Both the position numbers and the translations under genes were made by a program. This document shows positions 25,372 to 33,389 of a DNA stretch of 64,000 nucleotides, piece after piece. The first letter of the stretch is position 1. Every line of letters starts with the position of its first letter. The notes beneath the pieces were generated by a model. It was not told where the DNA came from and did no database searches. It saw only the letters and a list, made by a program, of their open reading frames with translations. Source of the stretch: UBA8337 sp937907245 (GTDB taxonomy: Bacteria; Pseudomonadota; Alphaproteobacteria; RS24). The stretch covers positions 682,001-746,000 of the forward strand of contig OZ244774.1 of the NCBI GenBank assembly GCA_965219485.1. The letters are read 5' to 3'.

Positions 25372-27357
25372 ATGTTTAAGAAAATTCTAATTGCAAACCG
25401 CGGTGAAATTGCTTGCCGTGTCATTCGTACGGCCCGCGCCATGGGCATTCAAACCGTGGCTGTCTACTCTGACGCCGACGCGCAAGCCTTGCATGTGCGC
25501 GAAGCGGATGAAGCGATTTACATTGGTGGCGCGCCAGCTAGTGAGAGCTATTTGGTCATCGATAAAATCCTCGATGCGATAAAGCAAAGCGGCGCCGAAG
25601 CCGTGCATCCGGGCTATGGCTTCTTGAGCGAAAACAAAACTTTCGCTGAAGCGTTGGATAAAGCGGGCGTAGCTTTCATCGGCCCGCCGGCTATGGCTAT
25701 CGAGAAAATGGGCGATAAAATTACCTCCAAAAAACTAGCATCCGAAGCTGGGGTCTCCACTGTGCCTGGCCATATGGGACTGATTGCCGATGCGGAGGAG
25801 GCGGTAAAAATCGCCAATGAAATCACTTATCCGGTGATGATCAAAGCCTCGGCTGGCGGTGGCGGCAAAGGCATGCGAATTGCGTGGAATGACGAAGAAG
25901 CGCGCGAAGGGTTTCAATCTTCGAAAAACGAAGCGGCTTCCAGCTTTGGCGATGATCGCATTTTTATTGAGAAATTCGTTACGCAGCCGCGCCATATTGA
26001 AATTCAAATCCTCGGTGATAAGCACGGCAATGTGATTTATTTGGGCGAGCGCGAATGCTCTATTCAGCGCCGTAATCAAAAAGTTATCGAAGAAGCGCCA
26101 AGCCCATTCCTCGACGAAGCGACACGCAAAGCCATGGGCGAGCAATCTGTTGCTTTGTCGAAAGCGGTGGACTATTGCTCCGCAGGTACGGTGGAATTCA
26201 TTGTCGATGGCGATAAGAATTTCTATTTCCTCGAGATGAACACGCGCTTGCAAGTAGAGCATCCGGTCACCGAGCTAATCACGGGCGTCGATTTGGTCGA
26301 GCAAATGATTAAAGTCGCGGCTGGCGAAAAGCTGGATATGAAACAAGAAGACGTGCAGCTGAACGGCTGGGCGATGGAAAGTCGGGTTTACGCCGAAGAC
26401 CCCTATCGCGGTTTCTTGCCGTCCACAGGGCGTTTGTCGCGCTATCGTCCGCCTGAGCAGGGCACACAAGATGGCATCACCGTGCGCAATGATACGGGCG
26501 TCTATGAGGGCGGAGAGATTTCGCTGTTCTACGATCCGATGATTGCCAAGCTGGTGACCCACGGCCCCGATCGCTTACAAGCCATCGATGCTATGGGCGT
26601 GGCCTTGGATAACTTCCGCATCGACGGCATCCGCCATAATATCGATTTCTGCGCTGCCATTATGCATCACGACCGCTTCCGTGCAGGCACGATTACCACG
26701 GCGTTTATCGACGAAGAATACCCCGATGGCTTTGAAGGCGCGCCGCAAGATAGCGCGCGCGTAGAGGCCCTGGCGGTGATTGGTTTCACCATGTCGCAGC
26801 TGGCACAAATGCGGGCCACCGAGGGGTCGCAAGTTCTACCCGGTCATCAGTTTACACCAGAAGCCGAGCAAGCTGTGCAAATCGGCGAGACGGTTTTCCG
26901 AGCGATGAAAACGGAAACTGGCGTGGCTTTAAATGGCGTCGACATCGCCGTCGATAGCGATTGGCTGCCTGGTGATTTATTCTTCCACGGCACTGTCAAT
27001 GGCGAGGCCGTGAGCGTCGCTGTCGACCGCCATTCCGAAGGCTTCACGCTCACAGGTCAAGGCGCTGCCACCGATGTTTATGTGCGCCGCATGGCCGCGC
27101 AAGCCCTGATGGTCTATATGCCAGAGAAAACCGACGGCACATCGGACAAAGAACTTGTTTGTCCCATGCCGGGGGTCGTTGTGTCTATCGCGGTTGAAGA
27201 AGGCCAGGCGGTTAAAGCGGGTCAGCCTTTGGCCGTGGTGGAAGCGATGAAAATGGAAAACATTTTGCGCGCCGAAAAAGACACCACAGTGACCAAAGTT
27301 CTCTGCGCGGCTGGCGATAAATTAGCTGTCGATGACGTGATGATTGAGTTCGAATAG
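25372..27357 (+). CDS. pccA: Propionyl-CoA carboxylase alpha subunit (biotin carboxylase and carrier)
   Basis: The alpha subunit carboxylates its own biotin using ATP and bicarbonate. The 661-residue protein has an N-terminal biotin carboxylase domain (FKKILIANRGEIACRVIR, the ATP-grasp loop KASAGGGGKGMR, ERECSIQRRNQKVIEEAPSP and EMNTRLQVEHPVTE). A middle BT-type domain follows, then a C-terminal carrier domain with EAMKMEN, where the biotinylated Lys is about residue 627. The three-domain layout and the adjacent pccB fit PCC. The gene ends 8 bases from the convergent lipB. Confidence 0.93.
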   Translation: MFKKILIANRGEIACRVIRTARAMGIQTVAVYSDADAQALHVREADEAIYIGGAPASESYLVIDKILDAIKQSGAEAVHPGYGFLSENKTFAEALDKAGVAFIGPPAMAIEKMGDKITSKKLASEAGVSTVPGHMGLIADAEEAVKIANEITYPVMIKASAGGGGKGMRIAWNDEEAREGFQSSKNEAASSFGDDRIFIEKFVTQPRHIEIQILGDKHGNVIYLGERECSIQRRNQKVIEEAPSPFLDEATRKAMGEQSVALSKAVDYCSAGTVEFIVDGDKNFYFLEMNTRLQVEHPVTELITGVDLVEQMIKVAAGEKLDMKQEDVQLNGWAMESRVYAEDPYRGFLPSTGRLSRYRPPEQGTQDGITVRNDTGVYEGGEISLFYDPMIAKLVTHGPDRLQAIDAMGVALDNFRIDGIRHNIDFCAAIMHHDRFRAGTITTAFIDEEYPDGFEGAPQDSARVEALAVIGFTMSQLAQMRATEGSQVLPGHQFTPEAEQAVQIGETVFRAMKTETGVALNGVDIAVDSDWLPGDLFFHGTVNGEAVSVAVDRHSEGFTLTGQGAATDVYVRRMAAQALMVYMPEKTDGTSDKELVCPMPGVVVSIAVEEGQAVKAGQPLAVVEAMKMENILRAEKDTTVTKVLCAAGDKLAVDDVMIEFE

Positions 27358-27365
27358 AACGCTTT

Positions 27366-28037
27366 TTAAACCTTGTCGGGACGCGCGAAGGCGGTTTCAA
27401 AATTATCCAATAGGGCTTGGTCTACCTCGGCCATCGTAACGGGGTGGCCAAGCTCAACCAAGCTGGTGACGCCTTGGTCTCGAATGCCGCACGGAATAAT
27501 GCCATCAAAATGGGCTAGCTCGGGCTCCACATTTATCGAGATGCCGTGAAAACTAACCCAGCGCCGGATGCGCATGCCGACGGCGGCAATTTTATCTTCT
27601 CTGTTTGCGCCCTCGCCCTTTTGGCCGGCACGTGGCACCCAAACGCCAACGCGACCGGGGGTAATATGAGCTTGGATGTTAAAATCTTCTAAGGTTTGAA
27701 TAACCCAATTTTCAGCCTGGCGAACAAAGCAGCGCACGTCGCGCCCTCGGGTGCGCAGGTCTAGCATTAAGTAGACCACGCGCTGGCCAGGGCCATGATA
27801 GGTATATTCACCACCGCGCTGGCTGGCATAGACGGGAAAGCGGTCAGGCTGTACTAAATCAGCAGGATTGGCACGGGTACCCGCCGTGTAAAGCGGCGGG
27901 TGCTCCAGAAACCAGATGCATTCTCGCGCCCGACCGTCGATAATGTCTTGCACGCGGGCTTCCATAAAGGCCACTGCATCTGGGTAGGCAACGGGCGCAT
28001 CGCTAAAGCGTATTTCGGGGGTATCCTTTATAGCCAT
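27366..28037 (-). CDS. lipB: Octanoyltransferase LipB
   Basis: LipB moves octanoyl from acyl carrier protein to the lipoyl domains of 2-oxoacid dehydrogenases and GcvH, the first step of lipoate synthesis. RGGEYTYHGPGQ is at residues 74-85; the catalytic pair is Lys149 (DKIAAVGMR) and Cys183 (IPCGIRD). I chose the ATG at 28037 (MAIKDTPEIRF, 223 residues) because AAGAGAG lies just upstream; the frame stays open to 28076. It is monocistronic and convergent with pccA. Confidence 0.92.
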   Translation of the reverse strand: MAIKDTPEIRFSDAPVAYPDAVAFMEARVQDIIDGRARECIWFLEHPPLYTAGTRANPADLVQPDRFPVYASQRGGEYTYHGPGQRVVYLMLDLRTRGRDVRCFVRQAENWVIQTLEDFNIQAHITPGRVGVWVPRAGQKGEGANREDKIAAVGMRIRRWVSFHGISINVEPELAHFDGIIPCGIRDQGVTSLVELGHPVTMAEVDQALLDNFETAFARPDKV

Positions 28038-28122
28038 AAGCTCTCTTAGCATTATGGCCTGTGTATTAAAAAACAAATATTTATGTAGAATTATTTAATT
28101 CACAAAAGTTTAGGGATAAATA

Positions 28123-28151
28123 TTGAAATGCGCCCTCAAATGCCTCATATA
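28123..28151 (+). promoter_or_regulatory. Candidate promoter of the siroheme synthase-cysH pair
   Basis: In the AT-rich 133-base gap between lipB and the siroheme gene, TTGAAA (28123-28128) is followed after 17 bases by CATATA (28146-28151). The -35 is good and the -10 poor. It points toward the plus-strand genes. No binding site for a sulfur regulator was recognised. Confidence 0.3.
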
Positions 28152-28170
28152 GAGTGAAACAGGAGACGAT

Positions 28171-28731
28171 ATGTTACCGGTCATCTTAGATGTTGCAGAG
28201 CTTACCTTGGCGATTATTGGCGCGGGCCCACAAGCGCGTCGACGGCTAGAAATGGTCGATGCGGCAGGCGCGCAATATGTGCGTGTGTTTGCCGAAGATG
28301 CTGGCGAGGAGATGCAAGCCTTGGCGGGCGATCGCTTAACGCAAAGCTGGCCAAGCGAGGCGGATATTGCCGCCTGTCATGTGATTTATGTGGCCAACGT
28401 AGAAGATGCTTTGGCCGAGCAATTTACGGCGCAGGGGCGCACGCATAAAACCTTGGTGAACGTGGAAGACGTAAAGCCGCTGTGCGATTTCCATGTGCCG
28501 GCTATCGTGCGTCGTGGCGACATGTTGCTGACGGCCTCGACAGGCGGCAAATCGCCCGGTCTGGCGCGCCGTTTGAAAACTTCTTTGGAAGGTCACTATC
28601 CGGCAGAATGGGAAACGCGGCTAACCGAGTTGTCTACCAGACGAGAAGAGTGGCGCGCACAAGGCGCAGACTTTAAAGCCCTGATTGACCGCACCAATGA
28701 TATAATTGATGAGAAAGGTTGGCTGGCATGA
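28171..28731 (+). CDS. Precorrin-2 dehydrogenase/ferrochelatase (CysG N-terminal domain type)
   Basis: The protein resembles the N-terminal domain of CysG and yeast Met8, which oxidises precorrin-2 and inserts iron to make siroheme for sulfite or nitrite reductase. In its 186 residues there is a Rossmann segment with GAGPQARRRLEM, then VNVEDVKPLCDF, retaining the first Asp of the catalytic region, and TASTGGKSPGLARRL. The methyltransferase half of full CysG is absent, so uroporphyrinogen methylation must be encoded elsewhere. AACAGGAGA lies upstream, and it overlaps cysH by four bases. Confidence 0.85.
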   Translation: MLPVILDVAELTLAIIGAGPQARRRLEMVDAAGAQYVRVFAEDAGEEMQALAGDRLTQSWPSEADIAACHVIYVANVEDALAEQFTAQGRTHKTLVNVEDVKPLCDFHVPAIVRRGDMLLTASTGGKSPGLARRLKTSLEGHYPAEWETRLTELSTRREEWRAQGADFKALIDRTNDIIDEKGWLA

Positions 28732-29471
28732 CCCTAGTCGCCCAAACGCAAGCCCCGAGCCCGCAAGTGGCAGGGCTCGACTTGGCGCCGCTGAACGCGC
28801 GCTATGAGACGATGAGCGCGCAAGAGATTTTGCGCCATGCCATCCAAGAGCAATTTGTCGACCGCATCACCATTGTGTCTTCGTTTGGTGCCGAGTCGGT
28901 GATTTTGCTGCATATGATTTCGCAAATCGAGCCGAGCCTGCCGGTGATTATGTTGAACACGGGCAAGCTGTTCGGCGAGACTTTGCGCTATCGCGATCGG
29001 TTGCAAGACAAATTGAAGCTGACCGATGTGCGCACGAATTTTCCGCATCCCGATGATTTGCTGGCCGAAGATCCCAAGGGCGGCCTATGGCAGCGCGACA
29101 CGGATGCCTGTTGTGATTTGCGCAAAGTACGCCCCCAAGCCCGCGCGGTGGCCCCTTTTGATGCTTTAATTACGGGTCGTAAGCGTTTTCAAACTGGCAC
29201 GCGCGCCACGATGGACATCATCGAGCGCGATACCGACGGCCGCTTTAAGCTGAACCCATTGGCCAATTGGCAATTGGATGAGCTGAAGGCCTATATCGAG
29301 CAGCATGACCTGCCGCGCCACCCTTTGGTGAAAGACGGTTACTTGTCGATTGGCTGCACGCCGTGCACCAATAAAGTGAAAGAGGGCGAGGATTATCGCT
29401 CCGGTCGCTGGGCTGATAGCGATAAGGATGAGTGCGGCATTCATTTGAATATTGATGGCGACGGCATTTAG
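28728..29471 (+). CDS. cysH: Assimilatory adenylyl-sulfate (APS) reductase
   Basis: The enzyme reduces adenylyl sulfate to sulfite with thioredoxin. The 247-residue protein has the iron-sulfur ligands Cys128-Cys129 and Cys210-x2-Cys213, which mark the APS-using type rather than the PAPS-using enterobacterial type, and the catalytic ECGIH Cys at 236. The nucleotide-binding segment VSSFGAESVILLHM is intact. The ATG at 28728 overlaps the previous stop (ATGA). The sulfite reductase gene that often lies between these two genes in alphaproteobacteria is not present here. Confidence 0.92.
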   Translation: MTLVAQTQAPSPQVAGLDLAPLNARYETMSAQEILRHAIQEQFVDRITIVSSFGAESVILLHMISQIEPSLPVIMLNTGKLFGETLRYRDRLQDKLKLTDVRTNFPHPDDLLAEDPKGGLWQRDTDACCDLRKVRPQARAVAPFDALITGRKRFQTGTRATMDIIERDTDGRFKLNPLANWQLDELKAYIEQHDLPRHPLVKDGYLSIGCTPCTNKVKEGEDYRSGRWADSDKDECGIHLNIDGDGI

Positions 29472-29531
29472 AGCGATATGCTGCTTGTTATCGGGCGCAA
29501 TATTTGTTAGCTAACAGGCCTGCTGAGGTGT

Positions 29532-29618
29532 GCGGCCGTGGCGGAATTGGTAGACGCGCAGCGTTGAGGTCGCTGTGGGGTAACACCCGTGGAAGTTCGA
29601 GTCTTCTCGGCCGCACCA
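29532..29618 (+). tRNA. tRNA-Leu (anticodon GAG)
   Basis: This is an 87-nt class II tRNA with encoded CCA. The acceptor stem GCGGCCG pairs with CGGCCGC. The anticodon stem CAGCG/CGCTG flanks the loop TTGAGGT, giving anticodon GAG, which reads CUC and CUU. A long variable arm (TGGGGTAACACCCG) and a T-loop containing TTCGAGT fit leucine identity. It lies 60 bases after cysH on the same strand. Confidence 0.96.
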
Positions 29619-29771
29619 GCCTCGCATTCCCTTCGCCTTATGAAATCGTTTTGGTCGCCAAGGTCTAACGATAAATGAAAGGTAGGGCGGTTTTTTCCTC
29701 TATTTTTCTTGGTTGTCGTTCTGGCAACTCCCTGACATACTTCGGCTGAAATTTGTATTTGAGGAAGCCAC

Positions 29772-31130
29772 ATGTCGACGCCCCTAAGTAAAACCACCCT
29801 TAGTATGTATGGCCTCATGGGCGCGCCTTTGGCACTGGTTGGGTATCCAATCGCCATTTGGTTGCCGGTGTTTTATGCCAGTGAAATTGGCATTTCACTC
29901 GCCGCTGTGGCTACCATGTTGCTGTTGGCGAAACTGTCGGATGTGGTCACAGACCCGCTTGTCGGGACGCTTTCCGACCGCGCAAGAACCCGCTTTGGTC
30001 GCCGCCGTCCTTTCATTTTATTTGGGGTGCCCATTTTATGTGGCTCTATTTGGATGCTGTTTGTGCCCATGGAAGGCGCCGATGCCACCTATCTGCTCAT
30101 CTGTATTGCCGGCATGTATATTGGCACCACTTTGGTCGGCTTGCCTTATGGCGCTTGGGGGGCGGAGTTGTCGCCCAATTATTATCAGCGGGCGCGGGTA
30201 ACGGCATGGCGAGAGCAATTTACCCTGCTGGGGCTTTTGGGCGCGGCGTTTATTCCGTTTTTGGTCGAGCAATATGGCGATGGCAGCACCGCTTCCATTA
30301 TGCGCGGCATGGCCATCGCGATTTGTGTGGCGGCACCGCTTGCCGCGCTGGCGCTTATTTTCTTTGTGCGCGAAGTGCCCGCCGATGAAGATGCGCCAAG
30401 CGCCACAGGGCAAAAGCCAGCCCAAAAACAAATGTCCTTTATGGCGGGTCTGGTGCGGGTGTGGCGCAATAAACCGATGCGTATTGTTGTCGGGATGATT
30501 TTAATCGTCACCTTGGCAGAGGCGTTTCGCAATGCGCTGTCGCTTTTCTTTATGAAGTCGGTCATTCAAGCCAGCAGTGTTGGCACGCTTTATTTTATCT
30601 ATTTTATCGCCGGTCTTGCGGCTGTGCCTGCTTGGTTGTGGCTTGGCCGAAAACTTGGCAAGCACATCGCCTTCTCCATTTGCCTGATTACCGTAGCGAT
30701 TATTTCGGCCATCAACATGGCCTTCACGGCCGATGATTATTGGTTATTTGTTGCCTTTTTTATTGCCAAGGGCGCGTGTTTTGGCGGCTTGCAATTTTTG
30801 CCGCTGGCCATTTTGGCCGATGTTGTGGATGTAGAAACCGCTGAAACGGGTAAGGCGCGCGCAGGCTCCTATATTGCTTTTGCGAGTATGACCTCCAAAA
30901 TATCAACCGCGGCAGGTACGTTTTTGGCCATAAGCGCGCTCTCTCTGACGGCCTTCAATGCCAAATTATTGTCGGATAATGCGTTCGAAGATTTGATGAC
31001 GCTTCGGGTGCTTTACGCGATTGTGCCAGCAGTGTTTTTCATCGGCGCCATTATTTTGGCGGTTCGGTTTCCCCTCACCGCGCAGGTGCAGGCAGATTTG
31101 CAAACCCGCATTCGAGAGAAACAGAGCTAA
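29772..31130 (+). CDS. GPH-family (MelB-like) sugar/cation symporter
   Basis: The 452-residue protein has about twelve hydrophobic segments and the MelB-type signature between helices 2 and 3: LSDVVTDPLVGTLSDRART followed by FGRRRPFI. The Asp residues on helix 2 are those that bind the coupling cation in MelB. The family moves glycosides, pentosides or hexuronides with Na+ or H+; some alphaproteobacterial members may carry other solutes. No sugar-metabolic gene is adjacent, so the substrate cannot be inferred. The start ATG has GAGGAAG upstream. Confidence 0.82.
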   Translation: MSTPLSKTTLSMYGLMGAPLALVGYPIAIWLPVFYASEIGISLAAVATMLLLAKLSDVVTDPLVGTLSDRARTRFGRRRPFILFGVPILCGSIWMLFVPMEGADATYLLICIAGMYIGTTLVGLPYGAWGAELSPNYYQRARVTAWREQFTLLGLLGAAFIPFLVEQYGDGSTASIMRGMAIAICVAAPLAALALIFFVREVPADEDAPSATGQKPAQKQMSFMAGLVRVWRNKPMRIVVGMILIVTLAEAFRNALSLFFMKSVIQASSVGTLYFIYFIAGLAAVPAWLWLGRKLGKHIAFSICLITVAIISAINMAFTADDYWLFVAFFIAKGACFGGLQFLPLAILADVVDVETAETGKARAGSYIAFASMTSKISTAAGTFLAISALSLTAFNAKLLSDNAFEDLMTLRVLYAIVPAVFFIGAIILAVRFPLTAQVQADLQTRIREKQS

Positions 31131-31135
31131 ACACT

Positions 31136-31309
31136 ATGGATAGAGACGACCCGAAAAACGCGCACAAAAAATCGCCGATCGAAAAATCGACCGACGATAC
31201 TGTGTTGTTTTTCCGAAAACCTCCAAAACCAAATCCAGCCTTAGATGTGGCTTGGTTCTATGACGAAGAAGAGTTTTTCTCCGAACATATGGACGAATTC
31301 GACTGGTGA
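31136..31309 (+). CDS. Small acidic hypothetical protein (57 aa)
   Basis: A short frame begins 5 bases after the symporter stop. The product starts MDRDDPKNAHKKSPIEKS, has a Pro/Lys-rich middle (RKPPKPNPALD) and ends in an aromatic-acidic segment (FYDEEEFFSEHMDEFDW). Charge is split between a basic front and a strongly acidic end. No signal peptide or membrane segment is seen and I recognise no family. The Shine-Dalgarno is poor (AGAGAAACAGAG), so coupling to the symporter is the likely means of expression. It could be spurious. Confidence 0.45.
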   Translation: MDRDDPKNAHKKSPIEKSTDDTVLFFRKPPKPNPALDVAWFYDEEEFFSEHMDEFDW

Positions 31310-31326
31310 TTTAAAACTTATCTCTG

Positions 31327-31701
31327 CTAAACCAGTGCGGCGCCGATAAGATACAAATGCACTATCGAAACAAACCAGATAATTGTGCGTACATGGCGCA
31401 AGCCCATGGCATAAACAACCAAAAAGGCCACACGTAGGCCAAGCCAAATGGCAGCCGTTTCGGCGACAGCGGCATTGCTGCTAATGGCGATGAGCGCCAG
31501 AGGAATAAAAATCAACAAGCTCTCTTGCAAGTTGGAGCTGGCACGCCGGATACGCTGCACAACCATGGAAACCTCAGGCTGCTCGTCGCGCGGGCCTAAC
31601 AAAAAGCCTAAGGTCAGCTCTTTACGAAGCACGCCAATAAGCGATGGCAACATCAGACCGACAGCATAAAACACCAAAGTGGCGAATAGAATTTCAATCA
31701 T
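31327..31701 (-). CDS. MAPEG family membrane protein
   Basis: The 124-residue protein has four hydrophobic segments and the MAPEG pattern: an ExxL start, a RASSNLQESL motif near residues 53-62, and a C-terminal hairpin with RHVRTIIWFVS. Eukaryotic members are glutathione-dependent transferases or leukotriene synthases; bacterial ones are mostly uncharacterised. TGGAGGAGAT precedes the start, a strong ribosome binding site. It has its own predicted promoter with an operator-like inverted repeat and is divergent from mgtE. Confidence 0.8.
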   Translation of the reverse strand: MIEILFATLVFYAVGLMLPSLIGVLRKELTLGFLLGPRDEQPEVSMVVQRIRRASSNLQESLLIFIPLALIAISSNAAVAETAAIWLGLRVAFLVVYAMGLRHVRTIIWFVSIVHLYLIGAALV

Positions 31702-31720
31702 AGTAAATCTCCTCCAATTT

Positions 31721-31735
31721 GCCGAATCGTTCGGC
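31721..31735. promoter_or_regulatory. Operator-like inverted repeat upstream of the MAPEG gene
   Basis: GCCGAA-TCG-TTCGGC is a perfect dyad with 6-bp arms, 20 bases upstream of the MAPEG start codon. It lies where the transcription start of the predicted minus-strand promoter would fall, a placement typical of a repressor site. Arms of this length also occur by chance. Confidence 0.35.
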
Positions 31736-31741
31736 TAATTT

Positions 31742-31770
31742 ATTATAAAGCTATAATTTTGCTGCGTCAT
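31742..31770 (-). promoter_or_regulatory. Predicted promoter of the MAPEG gene
   Basis: On the minus strand, ATGACG (31765-31770) and a perfect TATAAT (31742-31747) are separated by 17 bases. The expected start would be near 31735, at the edge of the inverted repeat. Confidence 0.5.
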
Positions 31771-31845
31771 TCGCCATTTTGCTTCATACAGCGAAGAGGC
31801 CATAGTACCCAGCCCCTTTAACCGCCGCATGTGAAAGGTAAACTC

Positions 31846-33234
31846 GTGATTGATAGCGCAGCCGATACGCCGCACGAAGGTGATTACCTTGGCTCAGATG
31901 AGTTAACTAGCGAACGCTTTGAAGCGGTTCGCCAGCTCGTCTTAGCGCAAGATCGCGTGGGGCTTATGGCGGCGTTGGAAGACCGCCATGAGGCGGATAT
32001 TGCCGAGCTGATTACCCTTTTGCAGCCAGATTTGCGCCGCAGTCTCATCGAGATAATGGGCAATGATTTGGCGCCCGAAGTGTTTGCCGAGTTTGACGAT
32101 AACATCCGCGATGCCGCCCTTGAGGCCGTCGATAGTGACACGCTGGCAGTTACCGTTCAGCAATTGGATAGTGATGACGCGGTTTTCGTTTTGGAAGACA
32201 TGGATGTCGCTGACCGGGACGAGGTTTTACAAAAGATTCCAACTACCGATCGCTTGTTGTTGCAACGGTCGCTAGATTTCCCAGATGACAGTGCCGGTCG
32301 CTTGATGCAAACCGAGTTTGTTGCCGTGCCGCCGTTCTGGACTGTTGGCCAAACGATAAACCATTTGCGCGAAGCCGAGGGCTTACCAGCTGAATTTCTA
32401 GAGCTTTATGTTACCGGCCCCACGCACACGCCACTTGGGGTGGTGCATTTGTCAGAGCTTTTGCGCTCGCAACGCTCCGTTGTCGTGGAAACTTTGTTGC
32501 ATGATGATTTTACGATTATCGCCTGCGATACTGACCGCGAAGAAGTGGCGCGTTTGTTTGAGCGTTATAATCTGGTCAGTGCGCCTGTCGTCGACGAAGA
32601 CCAACGTCTGCTCGGCGTCATTACTGCCGATGACGTATTCGAGGTGATTACCGAGGAAGCTGGCGAAGATATTTTGCGCTTGGGCGGGGTTGGCGACGAA
32701 TCGGTGAGTGATAGTGTTTTCGAGGCGGCGCGCGGTCGTGCCTCCTGGTTGTTTTTAAACCTGATGACAGCTATCGCGGCTTCTTTGGTAATCGGCCTGT
32801 TCGATGCCTCCATCGAGCGCATGGTGGCGCTGGCTATCCTTATGCCGATTGTGGCCTCTATGGGCGGCAATGCAGCCACTCAAACGCTCACCATCACAGT
32901 GCGCGGCCTAGCGACGCAAGAACTAATGCCCGTAAACGTGGCTCGTGTGGTGTGGCGCGAATTTGGCGTCGGGGTTTTCAACGGCGTGGTCTTTGCCGTT
33001 GTTGCAGGGCTTTTGGGCGCCTATTGGTTTGACGATGTTTTATTGGGCGCTGTCTTGGCGGCGGCGATGGTGGTTAATCTTGTGGTGGCGGCTTTGGCGG
33101 GTATTTTAATTCCTGTGGGGCTAGACCGCGCAGGCATTGACCCCGCGTTGGCGTCGAGTGTGTTTGTGACGACGGTTACCGATGTCATCGGCTTTTTGAC
33201 GTTCTTGGGCTTTGCCACTTTGTTTTTGCTCTGA
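31846..33234 (+). CDS. mgtE: Magnesium transporter MgtE
   Basis: MgtE is an inner-membrane Mg2+ channel gated by cytoplasmic Mg2+. The N domain (helical, ELITLLQPDLRRSLIEIM) is followed by tandem CBS domains (RLLGVITADDVFEVI in the second) and a five-helix C-terminal pore with the signature GGNAATQTLTITVRGLA. I chose the GTG at 31846 (462 residues) because AAAGG lies seven bases upstream; the GTG at 31831 is in frame but has no ribosome binding site. The stop codon is part of the first unit of a tandem repeat. Confidence 0.92.
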   Translation: MIDSAADTPHEGDYLGSDELTSERFEAVRQLVLAQDRVGLMAALEDRHEADIAELITLLQPDLRRSLIEIMGNDLAPEVFAEFDDNIRDAALEAVDSDTLAVTVQQLDSDDAVFVLEDMDVADRDEVLQKIPTTDRLLLQRSLDFPDDSAGRLMQTEFVAVPPFWTVGQTINHLREAEGLPAEFLELYVTGPTHTPLGVVHLSELLRSQRSVVVETLLHDDFTIIACDTDREEVARLFERYNLVSAPVVDEDQRLLGVITADDVFEVITEEAGEDILRLGGVGDESVSDSVFEAARGRASWLFLNLMTAIAASLVIGLFDASIERMVALAILMPIVASMGGNAATQTLTITVRGLATQELMPVNVARVVWREFGVGVFNGVVFAVVAGLLGAYWFDDVLLGAVLAAAMVVNLVVAALAGILIPVGLDRAGIDPALASSVFVTTVTDVIGFLTFLGFATLFLL

Positions 33235-33324
33235 GCAAGGTTTGGGTTTTTGTTCTGAGCAAGGTTTGGGTTTTTATTTTAGGCAAGGTTTGGGTTTTTG
33301 CTCTGAGCAAGGTTTGGGTTTTTG
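33229..33324. repeat. Tandem array of four 24-bp units with internal dyads
   Basis: Four head-to-tail 24-bp units run without gaps from the last codon of mgtE into the intergenic region (33229, 33253, 33277 and 33301). Units 1 and 4 are identical, unit 2 differs at two positions and unit 3 is more diverged. At each boundary lies a 13-base dyad, TTGCTC-T-GAGCAA, starting at 33226, 33250, 33274 and 33298. It is perfect in copies 1 and 4, has one change in copy 2 and is degraded in copy 3. A weak partial fifth unit may follow 33324. The mgtE stop TGA sits inside the first dyad. Confidence 0.93.
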
Positions 33325-33389
33325 CTTTAATTAAGATTTAGCTCACTTAAGCGCTTGCGTTCAGAGCACTAGTTGTTTGGGATAGGAAT

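Noticed and set aside
31771..31845. Mg2+-sensing riboswitch upstream of mgtE.
   Set aside because: Only about 75 bases separate the divergent MAPEG promoter from the mgtE start, too short for an M-box, and no matching structure was seen.
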